From contig NWUY0300000879.1 in NCBI GenBank assembly GCA_004151065.3, positions 40,434-63,645 of the forward strand: a stretch of 23,212 bases of DNA. Reading direction: 5' to 3'. The translations under genes were made by a program, and so were the position numbers. Positions 18,011 to 23,212 of this stretch are shown piece by piece. Every line of letters begins with the position of its first letter. Positions within the stretch are counted from its first letter, which is position 1. Below the pieces are notes generated by a model that was not told the origin of the DNA, did no database searches, and saw only the letters and a list, made by a program, of their open reading frames with translations. This DNA comes from Larix sibirica. Its lineage: Eukaryota; Streptophyta; Pinopsida; Pinales; Pinaceae.

Positions 18011-19168
18011 TCAAGTCACTTACATAGGAAATCCGATTGGGTGCACTTGGTGCTGAGTAGGAGTACTAGAGTACGCAGGGTCCCTGAGGCAGTCACGTGG
18101 ATATAGTATAGGTTGGATGTGCAGGTAGTGAGGGATGTCTTGGGGTTTCCTAGACTATCTTGGATAGGGATTTGTATGGGCATCATCCTAAATATGTTGT
18201 ATATCTGTGTATGAGTGTTTGTCTATTGGGCACACTCCTTTGTTGTATCTTGTACTATATGTAACATTCTTCATAAAGAGTTTGGGTTCCTAGTTTGGGC
18301 ACCACAATACTTGTCGTCCCTTGCGTATATTGTTGGATACTTGTACCATGATGTTCATGTGTAATCCTTAATTGTAGAATTGGCTAAGTGTTGAAATACT
18401 ATAGTGAAAGTGACTATTGGGAGAGTAAGTTGAGTAGGGGATTGCAATGACCTAATAGTTTGTAGCTCAAGGAATATTTATGGGCAGATCTTGAATGAAG
18501 AGGCGTAGTCCGGGTGTAAATTCTTAAGTAGGCTAAGCTGGTCAGAGAGGTATGACTTGGGCACACTTCCGAGAGCAATTTGTTGATATCAACTAGTGTC
18601 ACTTGGGTGCTTTCGGTGACTTACATAGTCAAGCTGGTTGGGTGCACTTTGTGTTGAGGAGTACTAAAGTACGTAGGGATTGATGCAGTGAAGATGTCAA
18701 GATGTGCATTGAGGTAGTTTCGTTGATATAGTAGAGGTTGGATGTGCAGGAAGTTAGAGACGTCTTGGGGTTTCTTCGACTATCTTGAACATGGATTGTA
18801 TAGGCATCGTCCTGAATCTGTTGTATATTTGTGTATGAATGTTTGACAGGTTGGGCACACTCCTTTGTTGTATCTTGTAATATATGTAACACTCTTCATA
18901 AAGAGTTCAGATGCCTACTATGGGCACCACCATACTTGATGTCCCTTGTGTATATTGCTATATACTTGTACTGTGATGTTCATGTGTAATGTTTAATTGT
19001 AGAATTGGCTAACTGTTGAACTACTGTAGTGCAAGTGATTGTTGCGTGAGTAAGTTGAGTAGAGGCTTACAACGACGCAATAGTTCATAGCTCAAGGCAT
19101 AGCTATGGGTAGGCCTTGAGTGAAGAGGACGGTAATTCATGTGTAATAGACGTAAGTAGGCCAAGCCC
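17943..19168. repeat. Tandem duplication inside the solo LTR, units of about 600 and 625 bp
   Basis: Unit 1 (about 17943-18543) and unit 2 (about 18544-19168) share, in order, GGGCACACTT, TTTGTTGA, CACTTGGGTGCTT-like, GGTTGGATGTGCAGG, CTTGGGGTTTC, GGGCACACTCCTTTGTTGTA, TTCATAAAGAGTT, GATGTTCATGTGTAAT, TTGTAGAATTGGCTAA and AGTAAGTTGAGTAG. Unit 2 has an extra ~25-base piece near 18690-18715. The left end of each unit contains a piece of the 34-bp minisatellite, so the large duplication arose after, or from, the small one. Confidence 0.85.
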
Positions 19169-19252
19169 TTATTTTAACGAAGCATGCTGGTTCTACACAT
19201 CCATTGGAGTTGAAAATGGAAAAATTGGGGCACTACTCCTGGGGTCGTGACA

Positions 19253-19257
19253 CATAT
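19253..19257. repeat. Right target-site duplication CATAT
   Basis: CATAT directly after GGTCGTGACA, matching the left copy. Confidence 0.85.
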
Positions 19258-19785
19258 TCCACTGAACTTTGCCAAAGTGAATATAATCTGTGGCAGCACA
19301 TGACTCGTTCAATCTCTTCTTCCAAGCTTCCTTTTATCTATGGGTAGGGAGAAGGAGATCGTTATGCATGTGAACTAGCTTTCACATTCTATACTACATT
19401 TTGCCATTTCAATTACAAACTTCATTTGTTGAGAATTTTGACATCTTTGAAATTGGGTTTGAAACTTGATTAGTGAAATATTGCAAGATTGTTGTGGAGT
19501 AGTTTAACTCTATGGATAGAATATAAGTCTTTTATTTTGAAGCGTAAGGAGGTGACTGTGCCACTGATTAAGAAATCCAGGAAGGAAATTCAATTTTAAT
19601 TCTCCTCCTCCTCACTGTGAGTTGCTCATTCTCTTTGCAGTGAACGCATTCTACACAACCTTTTTTACAACCTCTCAGGCTGTTAATTTCTATAGGCGAT
19701 ACAATATTTCATAGTTCTCGAACATCTAGACATTTGCATTTTCTTTATATCTATATTAATATGCCTTCTCTTTTTCTTTGAGTTA
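19258..19785. other. Spacer, no gene recognised
   Basis: No coding frame or repeat stands out between the solo LTR and the minus-strand exon-like segments. Confidence 0.45.
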
Positions 19786-20291
19786 TCACGGTTTCATAAA
19801 AATCAAGCGACCAGTTCCAAACTCTATTGGATATCCTTCTTCATCTAACCATCAACATGTTCAGCACTGTGAATCCCCAGCCTAGGCTTAAAGGAATGAT
19901 ATGACATCATCTTAACAACATCGACCTTTTTATCATTTATTAAAATTACATAAGGATTTTTTATGTGTGGATTTAATGATGCAATTTCCTTCCATCTTTC
20001 TCCATCACCAAAAGCACATGAATCTATATTCTAGAGAGTGTTTCATGGTTTTGTAATATAGCGCTATGCAGAATCAAACTCCTTAGCAACTTCATGGGAC
20101 CCTTGTGAAGATTTCGAATAGAAATAATAGAACATGCAAATGAAAGCCATGCAATCTCTAGAAAGTGAAAGTAAGTTGTGCCACTCTTAAGAGTATTATA
20201 CCATATGTTGGGAATTTGAGATAATGCAACACGATCCCATGGCCTTTCAAATCCTCTCCTGGAATCACGTCGACTTTGTGCAGTACAAATT
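19786..20291 (-). pseudogene. Two exon-like segments of an unrecognised protein, joined by a 178-bp intron, then a frameshift
   Basis: On the minus strand an acceptor (CATGATTCAG) precedes an open segment, 20291-20202, reading EFVLHKVDVIPGEDLKGHGI, then VLHYLKFPTY. A donor GTATAA at 20201 and acceptor AATATAG ending at 20024 remove 178 bases and keep the frame (both junctions phase 1). The next segment, 20023-19848, reads DSCAFGDGERWKEIASLNPH, then IKNPYVILINDKKVDVVKMM and SFKPRLGIHSAEHVD. It hits TAG at 19845-19847, but one frame over DEEGYPIEFGTGRLIFMKP continues to a stop at 19786, which suggests a one-base deletion. GDGERWKEIASLNPHI recalls LysM repeats, but only weakly. Composition and consistent splicing argue for a real gene origin; the frameshift points to a pseudogene, or else a sequencing error or extra intron. 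Confidence 0.5.
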
Positions 20292-20315
20292 CTGAATCAT
20301 GGCGACTGTGATTCC
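20261..20315. repeat. Short inverted repeat next to an ambiguous base
   Basis: GGAATCACGTCG at 20261-20272 pairs with CGACTGTGATTCC at 20303-20315 with one bulged base. An N follows at 20316. It overlaps the first minus-strand exon-like segment and may be chance. Confidence 0.5.
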
Positions 20316-20623
20316 NAGGGCTTGGCATTTATTTATAGCCAACCAAGTCTTAGCAGTGTTTATTTGCTCTCTGTCTATTTATCTAAGGAGTGGTAGGACG
20401 TAAGAACAAACAACAAATAATAGTTTTTTCCATCAGATCTACGTATTGCTTGCCGTCCAACCTATTATCCTGAGTCCAACTATTAGCCCCTTATGGTGGT
20501 TAGGCCATATGCACAGGCATTTAATATTCATAATCAAATTGCTCAGACAAATTTCCCGTATCAGATTTTCTAGTTATTTATAAGGACAAGTTAAACCTTC
20601 CAGACATGCTCTGCTTCCCTTCA

Positions 20624-20639
20624 CTTATATAACCACGTG
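20624..20639 (+). promoter_or_regulatory. TATA-like box followed by CACGTG G-box
   Basis: CTTATATAACCACGTG combines a TATA-like motif with a palindromic CACGTG, the core of plant G-boxes. A plus-strand open stretch lies 130 bases downstream. With no conservation data this may be chance. Confidence 0.2.
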
Positions 20640-20720
20640 TGGAGGCGTACCATCTCTATAAGCAGCACCACTATCAGAACCAACAGCACCACTAACATCA
20701 TATTGAGTAGTGGTTCTAGT
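20625..20720 (-). CDS. Weak candidate exon, minus strand
   Basis: A minus-strand frame from an acceptor-like CTACTAG near 20725 reads TTTQYDVSGAVGSDSGAAYR, then DGTPPHVVI, before TAA at 20625-20627. CACGTGGTTATA could hold a donor. It lies on the same strand as the segments at 19786-20291 and 21162-21365 and might belong to the same gene, but no family is recognised and the length is short. Confidence 0.2.
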   Translation of the reverse strand, partial: TRTTTQYDVSGAVGSDSGAAYRDGTPPHVVI

Positions 20721-20755
20721 AGCTTATTCCATTGGTTAAGAAACTTATTCTTTAG

Positions 20756-20908
20756 TCGATCCATGAGGAAGTTGGTCAATCATCCCTAGACGCAATGACC
20801 AGGGCAGAGAAGCGCATTCTTGCATCGATTCACAAAGCAGAGCCTGCGTGGAGCTCGTTCACATTCCATTCAACTCAGCTGGTTTCTTCCCACACTACGC
20901 CTCCCTAA
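20756..20908 (+). CDS. Weak candidate small ORF or exon, plus strand
   Basis: After an acceptor-like ACTTATTCTTTAG (ending 20755) the plus strand is open for 50 codons: SIHEEVGQSSLDAMTRAEKR, then ILASIHKAEPAWSSF, ending at TAA 20906-20908. The first ATG is at 20795 and would give a 37-residue product. The GC content is locally higher. The composition is protein-like, but no domain is recognised and all neighbouring exon-like segments are on the other strand. Confidence 0.2.
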   Translation, partial: SIHEEVGQSSLDAMTRAEKRILASIHKAEPAWSSFTFHSTQLVSSHTTPP

Positions 20909-21161
20909 AAAAATGGTAGCAGCTATAGCTTATTGTATCTATTCCAATAATTAGGCAAGGGTCTAGCAAATTAAAAGGATAAGAATCATGATACAATTCA
21001 AAACGGGACACAAATTAAATTTCATTTTTGGTGTTTTTTAAGGATTACCAATTACTTGGCGATTCTGGAAACACAGATTTCAACAACTAGATGAAGAGTT
21101 CTCTGTCTTAATTGTGACGAATGACTCATAGAAAAAAGAAAAAATAAAGGTTACAATATAC

Positions 21162-21365
21162 CTCGATTCCAAAGGTTGGATTATCCTGGGAAATTGCTAC
21201 ACCAGCGATGGTGAAATAACTCTGATAGTCAGGTGTAAAAACTGCTTAGGGTGGTCCTGCTTCATGGTGCTGCAGGTCTCTTCGAAAGCATTTTTGTAGG
21301 TGTGGTTTCTTTGCTGGCCCCTCTTTCACTTTTTCCTCAGGTGTCACTAGGTTTACAGGGAGGTC
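21162..21365 (-). pseudogene. Exon-like segment with one stop, unrecognised protein
   Basis: The minus-strand frame from 21365 reads NLVTPEEKVKEGPAKKPHLQ, meets TAA at 21246-21248, and continues AVFTPDYQSYFTIAGVAISQ, DNPTFGIE to a strong donor GAG|GTATATTG at 21162/21161. The last part looks like real coding sequence ending at a real splice site. The stop may be a mutation, or an upstream acceptor may lie after it. It is on the same strand as, and about 870 bases upstream of, the exons at 20291-19786, so all could come from one gene. I do not recognise the family. Confidence 0.4.
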
Positions 21366-22878
21366 TCATAATTCTATCTCAGGTAGAGTTGTAGGATATC
21401 GGATTTATAAAGAGGTCCCAAGTTCCCAATGCAATAGCTACCAAAGTGAATTCTGAGCTCGATATGATGCTCTAAGTCATAGATATCATTGTATCAGTAT
21501 GCGATCTCGAACTAATGATTGCATACAAGGAGCATTTCACTATTCAAAGGAAACCAAGACACAACAGGTTCATGGTTGAATCATTACGCTAAAATAATAT
21601 CTTGTCATTTATACCTTCATTTTTGGCTGATTAGACAAGTTTATGAGAAATCAATGCAAGGGCCATTTAAGCATGCTATGAAGCTACTTGAACCCAGTGT
21701 TGGAATTTCACTACAATTTTACCTATCATAATAAATTTTTTTTGACGTTTTAGGCTTTAACATTACCCTTCACTTAACGTTCTGCCCAATTATGTATCTA
21801 TCAATAATAATAATGTTCTAGTATAAAAGTTACCCTATGCAATGATCATAATTTTGATGGTAGGAATTTGGGATGGTGCTTTATACTTTGTTATCATTTC
21901 ATTATATTGTGTTGTCCCAGCACAGCCTTAATAATAATATGTTGAGTGACATGTGATAACATCAACATTACTGGCTCAACTCTACTACACAAAATATCAG
22001 TTAGCATCAGAGCTAGTTGTCTACTTGAACACTTTTTATTTCTGGGGATATCATATCTTGGGATACCATATCAGGTGAGAAAAACAGAACACCAAGGTAC
22101 CAAGTAATCTTCAAGCATTAAAGATTAAACTGTATTATTGGCATTAAAGCTTAAAGCTGCATTATAGGACAACTCCGGATCTATCTAAGCAAAAAGCTCT
22201 GAACCTTTCTAGGGATAGGAAGTATTATTGATCGGCTAGAAGGAAGGCCACATCCAATGCATGAAGGCTATATCTCTTGCATGCTTACATACTAACTTAC
22301 TTCCTTCATTTAATATGGGTCGGACTACTAATATTACGTTAGTAATCACTTTCAAAGCATGTTGACTTACTTATTCATTATTGCTCTTAATACAAAACCT
22401 AAGATGCTCTAGATTTGACCTCCAGCACTTTCCCTAAAAACAACTATGGTGACCATTGACCAGCATAACACTCCATTGACCTACTAGACTTACAAGTGAA
22501 TGTACGACCTATTGGCTCTAAAGGAACAATTATTTAACATGGAAAACTTACAGTTAAGAAAAAAGTCTACTATCTCTGCTCAAATGTCTCTTACTATATA
22601 AAAAAAAATCATATTTTAGCAACCATTTGGAGACATTTCACTCACAAAAATAAAAGGTATTTAGTAGAAATCAATAGAACCTAAAATGGTTTAAGAAGAC
22701 CACCAAACATCATGTACAAACATAAAACATAATGTTTTACTACTGGAGTAAATTTAAATTTTTCTATGGAGAGTTTAATGGAAAAAGTTTAAACAGGTGA
22801 GAACCCNNCACCTTTGGACAATTTCAAGAAATACATGATAAAACAACATGTAAATATTAAAAAGAATAAAATATCAAA
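21366..22878. other. Intron-like or intergenic AT-rich sequence
   Basis: No convincing coding segment is visible on either strand. The plus-strand frame at 21519-21731 shows no family motif and is probably chance. Two ambiguous bases are at 22807-22808. If the RRM exon at 22891-23003 is live, this would include its downstream intron. Confidence 0.45.
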
Positions 22879-22890
22879 CTAGAACATTGC

Positions 22891-23003
22891 CCTTGCCCAC
22901 TCCACAGAAAGGAGATGCTTTTTTTGGCCAAATTCTGTGTTGTTGAGACCTCGTATAGAATCTTTTGCATCGTGTTTATCTTCCATGTAGCCAAAAGAAA
23001 AAC
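22891..23003 (-). CDS. RRM exon of an SR splicing factor (RS31/RS40/RS41-like), partial
   Basis: On the minus strand a clean acceptor (CCATTGTATTGTAG) is followed at 23003 by an open segment reading GFSFGYMEDKHDAKDSIRGL, then NNTEFGQKKHLLSVEWAR. This is the second half of an RNA-recognition motif: RNP1 (GFSFGYM), the second helix (DAKDSIRGL) and the last strand (LLSVEWA). The YMEDxxDAxDAIRxLDNxEFG...LSVEWAK pattern is that of the plant RS subfamily of SR proteins, which bind pre-mRNA in the nucleus and guide splice-site choice. The split glycine codon at the exon start fits the known intron position there. Several usually conserved residues differ (A to S, V to G in RNP1), no RRM1 start, RRM2 or RS domain is found in the window, and the frame stops at 22879-22881. 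It may be an exon with long introns or a decayed copy. Confidence 0.6.
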
Positions 23004-23212
23004 CTACAATACAATGGAAATGTCATAAAACAAGCAACTCCTTAATTTGATAATCATAAACAGAGCAAGCTGAACAATGATTGGCCTCTACAAATATACA
23101 AAAAGCCATCTTATAAAGATCTGTTGGACAAAAGGATGTCAGGAACAGACCTTGCATTTTGAACTAGATGGGTGTCAAGATATTTTAATCCAAAGTTAGT
23201 GAAAAATCATTG

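Larger units (their letters stand above)
17026..19252 (+). mobile_element. Solo LTR, 2,227 bp, with perfect 5-bp target duplication
   Basis: The sequence starts TGTCGTGACC at 17026 and ends GGGGTCGTGACA at 19252. It is flanked on both sides by CATAT (17021-17025 and 19253-19257). TG...CA ends and a 5-base target duplication are the hallmarks of LTR retrotransposon insertion. No internal TCGTGACA or second TGTCGTGACC is present and no coding region is recognised, so this is best read as a solo LTR left by recombination between the two LTRs of a large gypsy-like element. Orientation is assigned from the TG...CA order and is nominal. Internal tandem repeats account for much of its length. Confidence 0.85.

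Noticed and set aside
17058-18014. Several overlapping minus-strand frames rich in C, H, Q
   Set aside because: They are translations of the solo LTR and its 34-bp minisatellite, overlapping in different frames.
21519-21731. 70-codon plus-strand frame starting MHTRSISLFKG
   Set aside because: No family resemblance and no splice or promoter context. Likely chance in AT-rich DNA.
1-23212. CRISPR arrays, operons, bacterial mobile elements
   Set aside because: No regular short repeats with unique spacers, no ribosome-binding sites or dense coding. The sequence is clearly plant nuclear DNA.

Overview
The window looks like nuclear DNA of a land plant with a large, repeat-rich genome. It has low GC, almost no intact long reading frame, plant-type L1 LINEs with a DUF4283-like ORF1, several decayed LTR retrotransposons, and short exon-like segments with GT/AG borders, one of them an RRM half-domain typical of plant SR splicing factors. 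The depth of decay and the large LTR remnants would suit a gymnosperm-like genome, but that is inference; nothing here identifies a species.

Layout. 1-2240: an L1-type LINE on the minus strand (leader, ORF1 with five in-frame stops, start of an open endonuclease ORF2 cut by the window edge). 2241-3961: AT-rich DNA with several short tandem duplications. 3963-5450: a second LINE, plus strand, 5'-truncated and carrying only the C-terminal reverse-transcriptase/zinc-finger part. It is interrupted at 5453 by an LTR-like start (TGTAACATCCCC) with palindromic repeats, hairpins and a degenerate ~247-bp tandem repeat (to about 7700). 7720-8890: featureless AT-rich DNA. 8891-9044: a long near-perfect hairpin. 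9089-9653: exon-like coding segments, one with a WD40-like end. 9843-10534: small tandem repeats and a probable LTR terminus on the minus strand.

11254-12595: a decayed minus-strand gag-like gene (coiled coil, G-patch-like segment, CCHC knuckle, KPRK repeats). 12619-16474: a degenerate LTR retrotransposon, about 3.9 kb, with two ~660-bp LTRs, a relic gag and no recognisable pol. 17026-19252: a 2,227-bp solo LTR with a perfect 5-bp target duplication (CATAT), containing a 34-bp minisatellite and a ~600-bp tandem duplication. 19786-21365: exon-like minus-strand segments of one or more unrecognised genes. 22891-23003: an exon-like RRM segment of an RS31/RS40-like SR protein on the minus strand.

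No operon or pathway is present. The sequence records nested transposon insertion and decay, with gene fragments at 9.1-9.7 kb and 19.8-23.0 kb. I found no convincing new biological system. The most unusual items are the 8891-9044 hairpin, the repeat-within-repeat solo LTR, and the unidentified spliced coding segment at 19.8-20.3 kb.
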